This document shows positions 8,516 to 17,241 of a DNA stretch of 64,000 nt, one piece after another. Both the position numbers and the translations under genes were made by a program. The notes beneath the pieces were generated by a model that made no database searches, was not told the DNA's origin, and saw only the letters and a list, made by a program, of their open reading frames with translations. Origin of the DNA: an uncultured Paludibacter sp. (GTDB taxonomy: Bacteria > Bacteroidota > Bacteroidia > Bacteroidales > Paludibacteraceae); contig CALCBD010000054.1 of NCBI GenBank assembly GCA_937897985.1, positions 1 through 64,000 of the forward strand. Direction: 5' to 3'. The first letter of the stretch is position 1. Every line of letters begins with the position of its first letter.

Positions 8516-9964
8516 ATGTTAAAACAGCAATTACAACAAAAACTCCAACAAAAGCTATCACCTGCTCAAATTCAGGTGATTAAATTGCTTGAGGTTCCAA
8601 CATTGGAACTCGAGGAACGTATTCGTCAGGAAATTGAAGAAAATCCTGCATTAGAGGAAGGAGCTGAAGTGACTGACGATGATACTGAAAGCGATTTTGA
8701 CGATGGTGATGGAGGCAATAATGATGATTTTGATATAGAAGAATATGTAGCCGACGATGACATTCCCGATTATAAATTAAAAACAAACAATACTTCGAAG
8801 GACGATAAACATGAAGATATTCCCTTCTCGGTCGGAATGACTTTTCACGAAAATCTTCTTGATCAGCTGGGCTTGGTACAACTGACCGAACATGAAAGAT
8901 CACTGGCCGAATACGTAATAGGCAATATCGACAATGAAGGCTACCTCCGACGTACTCCCGAATCGATGGTTGATGATATCGTATTTAATATCGGTATTCA
9001 GACTACTGACGAAGAAATGTTCCGGGTAGTGGAACTTATACGTCAATTCGATCCGGCAGGGGTGGGAGCCACCCATCTTCAGGAATGTTTGTTGCTCCAG
9101 CTGAACAGGAAAAAGCAAACTACCGAAGTTCGCCTTGCAATAAAAATATTAACCGGCTATTTCGAGGAATTTTCGAAAAAGCATTATGATAAAATTACAA
9201 AAGCATTAGAAATTGACGACGAGCAACTAAAAAAAGTGATTGCTGAAATCGTTAAACTGAACCCAAAACCCGGAAGTGCCTGGAGTGGAAATATTTTAGA
9301 GAAGTCGATGTCGGCAATTGTTCCCGATTTTATTTTGGAAAACAATGAAAATCAGCTTACTGTACATCTTAACAACAGCAATATTCCTGAACTCAGAGTG
9401 AACACTACCTACAATGAAATGTTTCAGGATTATGCATCGAATAAGAAAAACCAGAGCAGGGAAATGAAAGACGCAGTAATGTTTGTAAAACAAAAAATTG
9501 ATGCGGCACGCTGGTTCATTGATGCCATCAAACAACGACAGCAAACTTTACTCACAACAATGACGGCTATTGTTCAGTTTCAGAATGAGTTTTTTATAGA
9601 GGGCGACGACACCTATCTTAAACCAATGATACTGAAAGACATTGCTGATATAACCGGATTTGACATTTCGACCATTTCACGCGTTAGCAACAGCAAATAT
9701 ATACAAACCGAATTTGGTATTTTTCCTGTAAAATATTTCTTTTCCGAATCAATGACCAACGACTCCGGCGAAGAAGTTTCGACACGCGAAATAAAGAAAA
9801 TTCTTCAGGATTGCGTTGACAATGAAGAAAAACGTAAACCGCTCAATGATGATGCTCTGGCCGAAGTACTTAAAGAAAAAGGTTATCTGATTGCACGCAG
9901 AACAGTTGCCAAGTACAGAGAACAATTGAATATTCCCGTAGCCCGATTGAGAAAAGAAATTTAA
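8516..9964 (+). CDS. rpoN: RNA polymerase sigma-54 factor
   Basis: A 482-residue protein. The start at 8516 is chosen because a -7 promoter box lies at 8481-8488 and the protein then begins MLKQQLQQKLQQKLSP, the usual glutamine-rich region I. The acidic linker (residues ~48-85) follows, then the core-binding domain, the helix-turn-helix (ITGFDISTISRVSNSKY) and, near residue 460, the RpoN box ARRTVAKYRE that reads the -24 promoter element. Sigma-54 requires AAA+ enhancer-binding activators; none is encoded in this window. Confidence 0.97.
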   Translation: MLKQQLQQKLQQKLSPAQIQVIKLLEVPTLELEERIRQEIEENPALEEGAEVTDDDTESDFDDGDGGNNDDFDIEEYVADDDIPDYKLKTNNTSKDDKHEDIPFSVGMTFHENLLDQLGLVQLTEHERSLAEYVIGNIDNEGYLRRTPESMVDDIVFNIGIQTTDEEMFRVVELIRQFDPAGVGATHLQECLLLQLNRKKQTTEVRLAIKILTGYFEEFSKKHYDKITKALEIDDEQLKKVIAEIVKLNPKPGSAWSGNILEKSMSAIVPDFILENNENQLTVHLNNSNIPELRVNTTYNEMFQDYASNKKNQSREMKDAVMFVKQKIDAARWFIDAIKQRQQTLLTTMTAIVQFQNEFFIEGDDTYLKPMILKDIADITGFDISTISRVSNSKYIQTEFGIFPVKYFFSESMTNDSGEEVSTREIKKILQDCVDNEEKRKPLNDDALAEVLKEKGYLIARRTVAKYREQLNIPVARLRKEI

Positions 9965-9998
9965 TTTGTGAATTCAAATTCTTAATTGTGAGATAAAA

Positions 9999-10607
9999 AT
10001 GATGAAAAAGTTTTATAAAATGGTTTCCTTTGTTTTTCAACCATTATTAATGCCTACCTTCGGCATGATAATGTTTGTAAACATGAGCATATTTGATGTT
10101 TTTTCCGGTTTATGGCGATTTGTTGCTGTTACCGGAACTTTTCTCTTTACAGGATTATTGCCGGTGATTCCGGTATTTTTACTCATCAAAAAAGGAGAAG
10201 TACATGATTTATTTATTTCTCGCCGCGAAGAGCGCACTGTACCATATTTGTTTTCACTGTTATCCTATATTTTCTGGACAGTATTTCTATGGAAAATGCT
10301 GAATTTTCCTCTTTTTATGGTAGGAATGGGAATTGGGACATCAATTTCTATTTTATTTATCATGCTCATAAATCTGAAATGGAAAATCTCTGCCCACATG
10401 TCGGGAATCGGAGGTCTGGCTGGTGCAACTTTTGGATTAAGCTTCCGTTTGGCATTCAATCCGTTAAGTCTTTTTATTATATTACTTGCTCTGGCTGCTT
10501 TAATAGCACTATCGAGAATAGAACTTAAAGCACATACTCCCGGACAAACACTTGCAGGATTTACACTTTCATTTTTGTGCGTTTTTTTACCCTGCATTCT
10601 GCTTTAA
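9999..10607 (+). CDS. PAP2-like integral membrane protein
   Basis: A 202-residue, strongly hydrophobic protein with about six membrane segments. The stretches KISAHMSGIGGLAG and SRIELKAHTPGQTLAGF sit where PAP2-family phosphatases have SGH and SRxxxxxHxxxD, so it looks like a diverged member of that superfamily. The final aspartate is replaced (HTPGQ). It starts 34 bases after rpoN and is probably co-transcribed. Whether it is an active lipid phosphatase cannot be told. Confidence 0.6.
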   Translation: MMKKFYKMVSFVFQPLLMPTFGMIMFVNMSIFDVFSGLWRFVAVTGTFLFTGLLPVIPVFLLIKKGEVHDLFISRREERTVPYLFSLLSYIFWTVFLWKMLNFPLFMVGMGIGTSISILFIMLINLKWKISAHMSGIGGLAGATFGLSFRLAFNPLSLFIILLALAALIALSRIELKAHTPGQTLAGFTLSFLCVFLPCILL

Positions 10608-10700
10608 TCTTATGCAAATTAAAAGTACAATCTACAAGTTTAAAAATCCGGCAACTTAATCAGAAAAAAATAAACAAACATAACCAAATAAATTAAGCAA

Positions 10701-11808
10701 ATGATTACAACAGAACAACTCAGGAATGTGTTGGAACGCGAGGAAGCGTTGAGGAGGTACCTTTGACATCGATTCAAAAAGTGTACAAATAGAAGAAGAA
10801 GAGTTACGAACTCATGTACCTGGCTTTTGGGACGATGCAAAAAGTGCTGAAAACCAGATGCGTAAAATCAAGGAATTGAAAAACTGGGTAACAGGCTACA
10901 GTGGAGTAAAAACAGCAGTCGAAGAACTACAACTCGCTTATGATTTCTACCGCGAGGAAGTGGCAACCGAGGCAGAGGTCGACGAAGCATACCGGATTGC
11001 ACTCGAACAGGTGGAGACACTGGAGCTTAAAAATATGCTTTCGAAAGAAGAAGATCAATTGGGAGCAGTAATTAAAATTGTTGCCGGTGCCGGTGGAACT
11101 GAGGCACAGGACTGGGCTGAAATGCTTTTCAGAATGTATCAGCGTTGGGCTGAACGTCAGAATTACAAAACTGAGATTACCAATCTTCAGGAAGGAGATG
11201 AAGCCGGAATAAAAACCGTAACCATGCAAATCGAAGGTGAAATGGCTTATGGTTACCTGAAAAGTGAAAATGGTGTTCACCGTTTAGTGCGTGTTTCACC
11301 TTTTAATGCTCAGGGTAAACGTATGACTTCGTTCACTTCGGTATATGTGGTGCCATTAGTCGACGATACCATCGAAATTGAAATCAATCCGGGAATGCTG
11401 TCGTGGGACACTTTTCGTTCGTCGGGAGCAGGCGGTCAGAATGTAAATAAAGTGGAAACGGGTGTCAGACTTCACTATAAATTTATGAATCCGGTTACTA
11501 ACCAAATGGACGAAATAGTGATAGAAAACACCGAAAGCCGTTCGCAATTCGGGAATAAAGATAATGCTATACGATTGTTGAAATCGCAACTTTACGAGCT
11601 TGAACTCGAAAAGCGCCGTGCTGCTTCTGCTGCTGTAGAAGCCGGAAAAAAGAAAATTGAATGGGGTTCACAAATTCGTAGTTATGTATTCGATGACCGG
11701 CGCGTGAAAGACCACCGTACGAATTATCAAACTTCAAATGTAAACGCAGTAATGGATGGTGATATCGATGCATTTATCAAAGCTTATTTAATGGAATTCT
11801 CTGATTGA
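10701..11808 (+). CDS. prfB: Peptide chain release factor 2 with programmed +1 frameshift
   Basis: The gene starts at ATG 10701; 21 codons are read before an in-frame UGA at 10764-10766. A +1 shift at CTT-TGA-C continues in the frame of the long downstream ORF, giving a protein of 368 residues, the usual RF2 length. RF2 releases the peptide at UAA and UGA. Visible motifs are VSPFN (the SPF tripeptide that recognises UGA/UAA) and SGAGGQNVNKVETGVRL with the catalytic GGQ near residue 245. Without the frameshift the N-terminal helical domain would be lost. The gene follows the PAP2-like protein by 93 bases and has its own terminator. Confidence 0.97.
10752..10767 (+). promoter_or_regulatory. Programmed +1 frameshift site of prfB
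   Basis: The Shine-Dalgarno-like AGGAGG (10752-10757) lies just before TAC CTT TGA C. This is the classical autoregulatory arrangement: low RF2 makes the ribosome pause at UGA and slip by one base to read GAC. It is notable in a phylum where SD sequences are otherwise little used. Confidence 0.95.
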
Positions 11809-11846
11809 TATTGCGTTTTAAGACAGGAAATGGTCAGCAATTAAAG

Positions 11847-11899
11847 TCCGGCTTTAGCCAAATCATTTGATTTTCAGGCTAATGCCGGATTCTTTTTTT
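11847..11899 (+). terminator. Terminator of prfB
   Basis: TCCGGC and AGCC (11847-11859) pair with GGCT and GCCGGA (11877-11889), with a small 3+3 internal loop, followed by TTCTTTTTTT. Confidence 0.65.
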
Positions 11900-11938
11900 G
11901 AATAAAATCACTCATTTTCTATTTCAAATATAAATGAG

Positions 11939-11946
11939 TACCTTTG
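11939..11946 (+). promoter_or_regulatory. -7 box of der
   Basis: TACCTTTG fits TAnnTTTG and lies about 100 bases upstream of the der ATG, just after the prfB terminator. No convincing -33 box. Confidence 0.4.
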
Positions 11947-12047
11947 TCGTCAAAATATTTGCACCCGCGTTCCGGATTTGTGAAAACCCCGAATGATAAA
12001 AAAAATGGAATGTAAATATCTAATTATAATAGATATACAAAAAAACA

Positions 12048-13361
12048 ATGGGAAATATTGTAGCAATTGTAGGTCGCCCCAACGTGGGAAAATCGACCTT
12101 GTTTAACAGGCTCACCAAAACACGCAGAGCCATAGTAAATGAAGAAGCCGGAACCACGCGCGACAGGCAGTACGGCAAGTGCGAATGGGAAGGCCGCGAA
12201 TTTTCGGTGATTGATACCGGAGGTTGGGTAGTCAATTCATCGGATGTGTTTGAAGACCAAATCAAACGACATGTTGTGCTTGCTATCGAAGAAGCCGACA
12301 TTATCATCTTCATGGTAGATATCCAGAACGGAATAACCGACTACGATCTGGAGGTGGCTCAAATCCTGCGGGGTCACACTAAACCTGTTCTATTAGTATC
12401 CAATAAAGCCGATACATTCGAATGGCAATACAATGCCGCTGAATTCTATAAACTCGGCTTAGGTGAACCTATCATCATTTCTGCTATCAACGGACTTGGT
12501 ACAGGCGATTTTCTTGACAAACTGCTCACCCATTTTAAACCCGATTTTTCAGAAGATATCGACGAAGAGTTACCTCGTTTTGCTGTAGTAGGCAGGCCAA
12601 ATGCCGGAAAATCATCCATCATCAATGCATTTATAGGTGAAGAAAGGACTATTGTAACTGATATAGCCGGAACCACCCGCGATGCAATATATACCCGATT
12701 CAATAAATTTGGTCATGATTTTTACCTGGTCGACACTGCCGGAATAAGGAAAAAAGCAAAAGTCAATGAAGATCTTGAATATTACTCTGTGGTCAGATCC
12801 ATACGTGCCATCGAAAATTCGGATGTTTGTATTTTGATGATTGACGCTACCCGCGGTCTCGAAAGCCAGGATTTAAACATTTTTTCGCTGATTCAAAAAA
12901 ACAAAAAAGGACTCGTGGTTTGTGTCAACAAATGGGATTTGATTGAAAACAAAGAGGCAAACGATATAAAAAACCTTGAAAAAGAAATCCGCGAACGACT
13001 ATCACCTTTTGTCGATTTTCCGATTATTTTTACATCTGCTGTAACCAAACAAAGAATCCTTAAAGTAGTCGACACAGCGGTACAGGTTTACGAAAATAAA
13101 TTCCGGAAAGTGCCTACAGCAAAGTTAAATGAGTATTTGTTGCCAGCTATTGAAAACTATCCCCCTCCTGCTTTGAAAGGTAAATTTATCCGCATCAAAT
13201 ATGTAACACAATTGCCAAACACTTATATCCCTACATTTGTGTTTTTTGCCAATTTACCTCAATATGTGAAAGAACCTTACCGCAGGTTCCTCGAGAATAA
13301 AATACGTGCAAAATACGATTTTACAGGTACTCCTATACAAATTTTTATCCGACAGAAGTAA
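12048..13361 (+). CDS. der: Ribosome-assembly GTPase Der (EngA)
   Basis: A 437-residue protein with two GTPase domains in tandem, the hallmark of Der. The first P-loop is GRPNVGKSTLFNRL (residues ~8-21) with NKAD further on; the second is GRPNAGKSSIINAFIG (~182-197) with DTAG and NKWD. The C-terminal KH-like domain (~350-437) follows. Der binds the 50S subunit and is needed for its maturation. The gene is monocistronic, with a -7 box at 11939 and a strong terminator at 13388. Confidence 0.97.
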   Translation: MGNIVAIVGRPNVGKSTLFNRLTKTRRAIVNEEAGTTRDRQYGKCEWEGREFSVIDTGGWVVNSSDVFEDQIKRHVVLAIEEADIIIFMVDIQNGITDYDLEVAQILRGHTKPVLLVSNKADTFEWQYNAAEFYKLGLGEPIIISAINGLGTGDFLDKLLTHFKPDFSEDIDEELPRFAVVGRPNAGKSSIINAFIGEERTIVTDIAGTTRDAIYTRFNKFGHDFYLVDTAGIRKKAKVNEDLEYYSVVRSIRAIENSDVCILMIDATRGLESQDLNIFSLIQKNKKGLVVCVNKWDLIENKEANDIKNLEKEIRERLSPFVDFPIIFTSAVTKQRILKVVDTAVQVYENKFRKVPTAKLNEYLLPAIENYPPPALKGKFIRIKYVTQLPNTYIPTFVFFANLPQYVKEPYRRFLENKIRAKYDFTGTPIQIFIRQK

Positions 13362-13387
13362 ATTAATTCGATTATAAATTTTCAAAG

Positions 13388-13457
13388 GCTGTCTTAAAAA
13401 TTCGTTTTGAATTATGATTATCATATTAGGGACGAATTTTTAAGACAGCTTTTTTTA
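13388..13457 (+). terminator. Strong terminator of der
   Basis: Perfect 18-bp arms (13388-13405 and 13432-13449), with GCTGTCTTAAAAATTCGT as the left arm, a 26-nt loop, then a run of T. Confidence 0.85.
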
Positions 13458-13684
13458 TGAAGTAAATTTTGCTATATTAGATGTTTGATGTATTTATATG
13501 TACATGTTAAGTATTATTAAACCAACATTTTACGATTATGTTGATTATACAAAAAAAATGACTTATCTTTCCACTCTCTAAAATCATTTATATCTTTTCA
13601 GAAAATTTAAACTTTTCAGATTAAAAATATATTCAATAAATAATGATTTTTATAACAAAAATGTAATTGATACAAATAATTTAC

Positions 13685-13692
13685 TATTTTTG
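13685..13692 (+). promoter_or_regulatory. -7 box of the DUF4492-cydAB operon
   Basis: TATTTTTG fits TAnnTTTG and lies 43 bases before the DUF4492 start codon. ATTG at 13666-13669 is a poor -33 candidate (15-base spacing). Confidence 0.45.
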
Positions 13693-13735
13693 CAAAAATT
13701 AAAAATTCACAAGTCATTAAAAATTAACGGAAAAT

Positions 13736-13948
13736 ATGTTTTATAAACTTTATACTTTCTATCGCGATGGCTTTAAAAACATGACAGTTGGCAAAACTTT
13801 ATGGATTATAGCACTTATTAAGTTATTTATCATGTTTGCCATTCTTAAAGTTTTCTTCTTTCCCAATTACTTAAACTCAAATTTCAAGACCGACGATGAC
13901 AAATCAAGTCATGTAAGGCAGGAGTTAATCAAAAAATCGATTCAATAA
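13736..13948 (+). CDS. DUF4492 small membrane protein of the cytochrome bd operon
   Basis: A 70-residue protein with one membrane helix (about residues 23-43, LWIIALIKLFIMFAILKVFFF) and a charged C-terminus. Proteins of this kind, DUF4492, regularly precede cydA in Bacteroidota and Campylobacterota. Here cydA starts 20 bases later. By analogy with the small CydX subunit of proteobacterial oxidases it may help assemble or stabilise the complex, but that is inference and the sequences are not alike. Confidence 0.8.
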   Translation: MFYKLYTFYRDGFKNMTVGKTLWIIALIKLFIMFAILKVFFFPNYLNSNFKTDDDKSSHVRQELIKKSIQ

Positions 13949-13968
13949 CCTTTATAAAATAAATATTT

Positions 13969-15534
13969 ATGGAATTATTAGATGCTTCACTATTAGGTTG
14001 GTCACGGGCGCAGTTTGCAATGACCGCAATGTATCACTGGTTGTTTGTACCATTGACTTTAGGTCTGGGTATAGTAATGGCCATTATGGAAACACTGTAT
14101 TTAAAAACAGGAAAAGAAGAATGGAAAAAAGCCACAAAATTCTGGATGACTTTATTCGGTGTTAACTTCGCTATCGGAGTTGCCACGGGAATTATTCTCG
14201 AATTTGAATTCGGCACTAACTGGTCAAATTACAGTTGGTTTGTAGGGGATATTTTCGGTGCACCTTTGGCTATCGAAGGAATTATGGCATTTTTCATGGA
14301 AGCGACATTTATCTCCATCATGTTTTTTGGCTGGAATAAAGTTGGTAAAAAGTTCCATTTGGCTTCCACCTGGCTCACTATTACAGGTGCCACATTATCA
14401 GCGCTATGGATTTTAGTAGCCAATGCTTGGATGCAATATCCCGTGGGTATGGAATTCAATCCTGACATGACACGAAATGAAATGATTGATTTCTGGAGTT
14501 TGCTTTTATCTCCCGTTGCAATCAACAAGTTCTTACACACAGTATTTTCGGGCTGGGTAATGGGTGCTTTATTTGTGATTGGCGTGAGTGGATGGTTTTT
14601 ATTGCGCAAAAGAGAAATCGATTTTGCGATAAGAAGTATGAAAGTAGGTGCCATCTTTGGTTTGGTTGCCACCATTTTAATTATCTATACCGGTGATGGT
14701 TCTGCATATCATGTAGCACAGAAACAACCTATGAAACTTGCAGTTATGGAAGGATTGTACAAAGGACAGACAAATGCCGATTTACTTGCCTTTGGTATTC
14801 TGAATCCCGATAAAAAAGCATATAACGATTCTGTAGAGCCATTTTTATTTAAACTGCCGGTTCCGGTTTCGGGTATGTTATCATTCTTAGGATACCGCGA
14901 TTTTAATGCTTTTGTGCCCGGAATTAACGATATTATTGACGGTGGATATAAAATTACAGATAAAGAAGGAAAAGTCACTACAGCGAAGTCTTTTGCCGAA
15001 AAACAAACAAGCGGAAAGGCAGCCATCAAGGCGCTTAGTGATTATCAAAAATCAATGTCAGCCAAAGATACTGTTGCAGCTGCCGGTTATAAAAAGATTT
15101 TGAAAGAAAATTATGCTCAGTTTGGTTATGGTTACCTCGAAAATCCGGAACAACTTATACCTAATGTACCAATGGTATTTTATGCTTTTCACGTCATGGT
15201 AGGGCTGGGAATGTACTTTTTGGCACTCTTTGTAATCGTTTTATTCTTTGTATACCGAAAAAGTATTGAGAAGCAAAAATGGCTGCTCTGGATTTCATTA
15301 TTGACAATTCCATTAGGATATCTTGCCGGAGAATTAGGTTGGGCAGTTGCAGAAGTTGGACGCCAACCCTGGGCTATTCAGGACGTACTTCCTGTTCAGG
15401 CAGCAATTTCAAATATTTCATCCGGATCTGTTCAACTGACTTTTTATATGTTCCTGATCCTGTTTACAGCTCTTCTCGTTGCCGAAGTTAGAATCATGCT
15501 GAACCAGATAAAAAAAGGACCGGAAAGTCACTAA
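13969..15534 (+). CDS. cydA: Cytochrome bd quinol oxidase subunit I
   Basis: A 521-residue membrane protein carrying the haems of the bd oxidase, which oxidises quinol and reduces O2 to water with high affinity. Signatures: MYHWLFVPLTLG with the haem-ligand candidate His23, the WSNYSWFVGDIFGAPLAIEG region, WILVANAWMQYPVG, and GRQPW beginning near residue 464. A long hydrophilic insertion (roughly residues 245-400) separates the N-terminal helices from the C-terminal ones and includes the periplasmic quinol loop region. The gene is in one operon with DUF4492 and cydB, fitting life at low oxygen. Confidence 0.97.
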   Translation: MELLDASLLGWSRAQFAMTAMYHWLFVPLTLGLGIVMAIMETLYLKTGKEEWKKATKFWMTLFGVNFAIGVATGIILEFEFGTNWSNYSWFVGDIFGAPLAIEGIMAFFMEATFISIMFFGWNKVGKKFHLASTWLTITGATLSALWILVANAWMQYPVGMEFNPDMTRNEMIDFWSLLLSPVAINKFLHTVFSGWVMGALFVIGVSGWFLLRKREIDFAIRSMKVGAIFGLVATILIIYTGDGSAYHVAQKQPMKLAVMEGLYKGQTNADLLAFGILNPDKKAYNDSVEPFLFKLPVPVSGMLSFLGYRDFNAFVPGINDIIDGGYKITDKEGKVTTAKSFAEKQTSGKAAIKALSDYQKSMSAKDTVAAAGYKKILKENYAQFGYGYLENPEQLIPNVPMVFYAFHVMVGLGMYFLALFVIVLFFVYRKSIEKQKWLLWISLLTIPLGYLAGELGWAVAEVGRQPWAIQDVLPVQAAISNISSGSVQLTFYMFLILFTALLVAEVRIMLNQIKKGPESH

Positions 15535-15590
15535 TATAGTGATTTTTCAATATATTACTGAATATCAATTAAATCAAAAAATACAATATT

Positions 15591-16739
15591 ATGATAACAT
15601 ATTCTTTTCTTCAGCATTATTGGTGGTTTATCATTTCGCTTTTAGGTGGAATTCTGACTTTTCTTTTGTTTGTTCAGGGTGGCCAGTCAATGATATTCTC
15701 ACTATCAAAGACCGAAGACGAACGTCGGATTATAGTAAATGTACTGGGTCGTAAATGGGAATACACTTTTACTACTTTAGTGACTTTTGGCGGTGCATTT
15801 TTTGCTTCATTTCCATTATTTTATTCTACAAGTTTTGGAGGTGCTTATTGGGTGTGGATGGCCATTTTATTCTGCTTTACACTCCAGGCAGTATCCTACG
15901 AATTCCAAACCAAACCAGGCAATGTATTTGGTAAAACAACCTACAGAACGTTGCTTTTTTTGAATGGATTATTGGGTACTATTCTTTTGGGAGCTGCAAT
16001 TGCAACTTTCTTTACGGGTTCTGATTTTGTGGTCAACAAATCTAATATAACCACAATGACACAGCCTGTTATCAGCTCATGGGGCAATAGTTGGCACGGA
16101 TTGGAAGCCTTGCTTAACCTTCGTAACTGGATGCTTGGTTTTGCTGTATTTTTTCTTGCCCGTACACTTGCCTCGCTGTACTTCATCAATCGTTTAAAAA
16201 ACGAAGTACTTGAAAGTCGTTCAAGAAAATTTGTTTTATACAATGCATTACCATTTCTGGTATTCTTTCTAACCTTCGTCATTTGGACTCTTTTATCCGA
16301 AGGTTTTGCTGTTGATCCGGTAACAAAAGTAGTATCACTTGAGAAATTTAAGTATTTTACTAATCTTATCGAAATGCCACTGATTCTGATATTTTTTCTT
16401 TTAGGCGTTGTGGCTGTTTTATGGGGAATTTTAGGTACTTTGTTTATGAACAAATACAAAAAGGGAATCTGGTTTTCAGGTATTGGTACCATTGTCACTG
16501 TTTGCTGCCTTCTACTGATAGCCGGATATAACAACACTTCATTTTATCCATCTTCAACTGATTTGCAAAGTTCTCTGACTATATTTAATTCATCTTCAAG
16601 TAACTTTACACTTAAGGCAATGAGTTGGGTTTCTCTTTTAATACCATTTGTGCTGGCATATATTTTCTATGCCTGGAGATCGATGGAGAAGAAACCTACT
16701 GATCTTGAAGACATTAACAATGATCACCACGCTTATTAA
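15591..16739 (+). CDS. cydB: Cytochrome bd quinol oxidase subunit II
   Basis: A 382-residue protein with about nine membrane helices that partners CydA. It begins MITYSFLQHYWWFIISLLGGILTFLLFVQGGQ and carries the GGAYWVW and WHGLEALLNLRNW stretches common in Bacteroidota CydB. It starts 56 bases after cydA and is followed by a strong terminator, so the operon ends here. No cydCD assembly transporter is present in the window. Confidence 0.95.
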   Translation: MITYSFLQHYWWFIISLLGGILTFLLFVQGGQSMIFSLSKTEDERRIIVNVLGRKWEYTFTTLVTFGGAFFASFPLFYSTSFGGAYWVWMAILFCFTLQAVSYEFQTKPGNVFGKTTYRTLLFLNGLLGTILLGAAIATFFTGSDFVVNKSNITTMTQPVISSWGNSWHGLEALLNLRNWMLGFAVFFLARTLASLYFINRLKNEVLESRSRKFVLYNALPFLVFFLTFVIWTLLSEGFAVDPVTKVVSLEKFKYFTNLIEMPLILIFFLLGVVAVLWGILGTLFMNKYKKGIWFSGIGTIVTVCCLLLIAGYNNTSFYPSSTDLQSSLTIFNSSSSNFTLKAMSWVSLLIPFVLAYIFYAWRSMEKKPTDLEDINNDHHAY

Positions 16740-16801
16740 TTTGATTGAAATTTGAAAGGAAAGATTTAATCAATTGTAAGTTAGAAATTTCTACAACATC
16801 A

Positions 16802-16847
16802 GGAAGGACTAAGTTCGGTAAAATGCCGAACTTAGTCCCTTCTTTTT
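16802..16847 (+). terminator. Terminator of the cytochrome bd operon
   Basis: Arms GGACTAAGTTCGG (16806-16818) and CCGAACTTAGTCC (16826-16838) with a 7-nt loop, followed by CTTCTTTTT. Confidence 0.85.
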
Positions 16848-17068
16848 AATATACAATTTATTGACTTCAATTATCTGGTTTTACAACTAAAAAATATTGA
16901 TCGAAATGAATAATCAACGTTTTAAACATCTAATTTTCATGCCATTAGAAATTGTGTAAATAAAAACAAATCATCTATAAATATTACTTATTTACAGTTA
17001 AATAGATTAACCAAAATGCATTTTATTTTCCGTAATATCATTAAAATAGTCATTTCCTTTTATTTTTA

Positions 17069-17076
17069 TAACTTTG
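17069..17076 (+). promoter_or_regulatory. -7 box of mnmG
   Basis: TAACTTTG fits TAnnTTTG, about 165 bases upstream of the preferred mnmG start. This implies a long untranslated leader. Confidence 0.4.
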
Positions 17077-17241
17077 CAGCACAAAACATTCGTGAATAGA
17101 GTTTTGTTTTATAAGTCATTATGAAATAAAATTCAATTAAAAAAACGCATAAAAACAATACCGTACAATTTACTCTATTTCTACGGTAAAATGAATTTTT
17201 CAGTATCATCTTTAAATAATCAGCAAAAAATTAAAAATATA

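Larger units (their letters stand above)
13362..13735. other. Intergenic region between der and the cytochrome bd operon
   Basis: It holds the der terminator (13388-13457) and, after about 230 bases of AT-rich sequence, the probable cyd promoter at 13685. No further ORF or RNA gene is seen; the AT-rich stretch could contain operator sites that I cannot identify. Confidence 0.5.
16740..17241. other. AT-rich gap between cydB and mnmG
   Basis: It contains the cydB terminator (16802-16847) and the mnmG -7 box (17069-17076). The 220 bases between them are very AT-rich and show no ORF or RNA gene that I can support. Confidence 0.5.

Noticed and set aside
10858..11808. prfB read as a 5'-truncated or broken gene
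   Set aside because: The upstream 21 codons and the UGA are the conserved programmed frameshift; the gene is intact.
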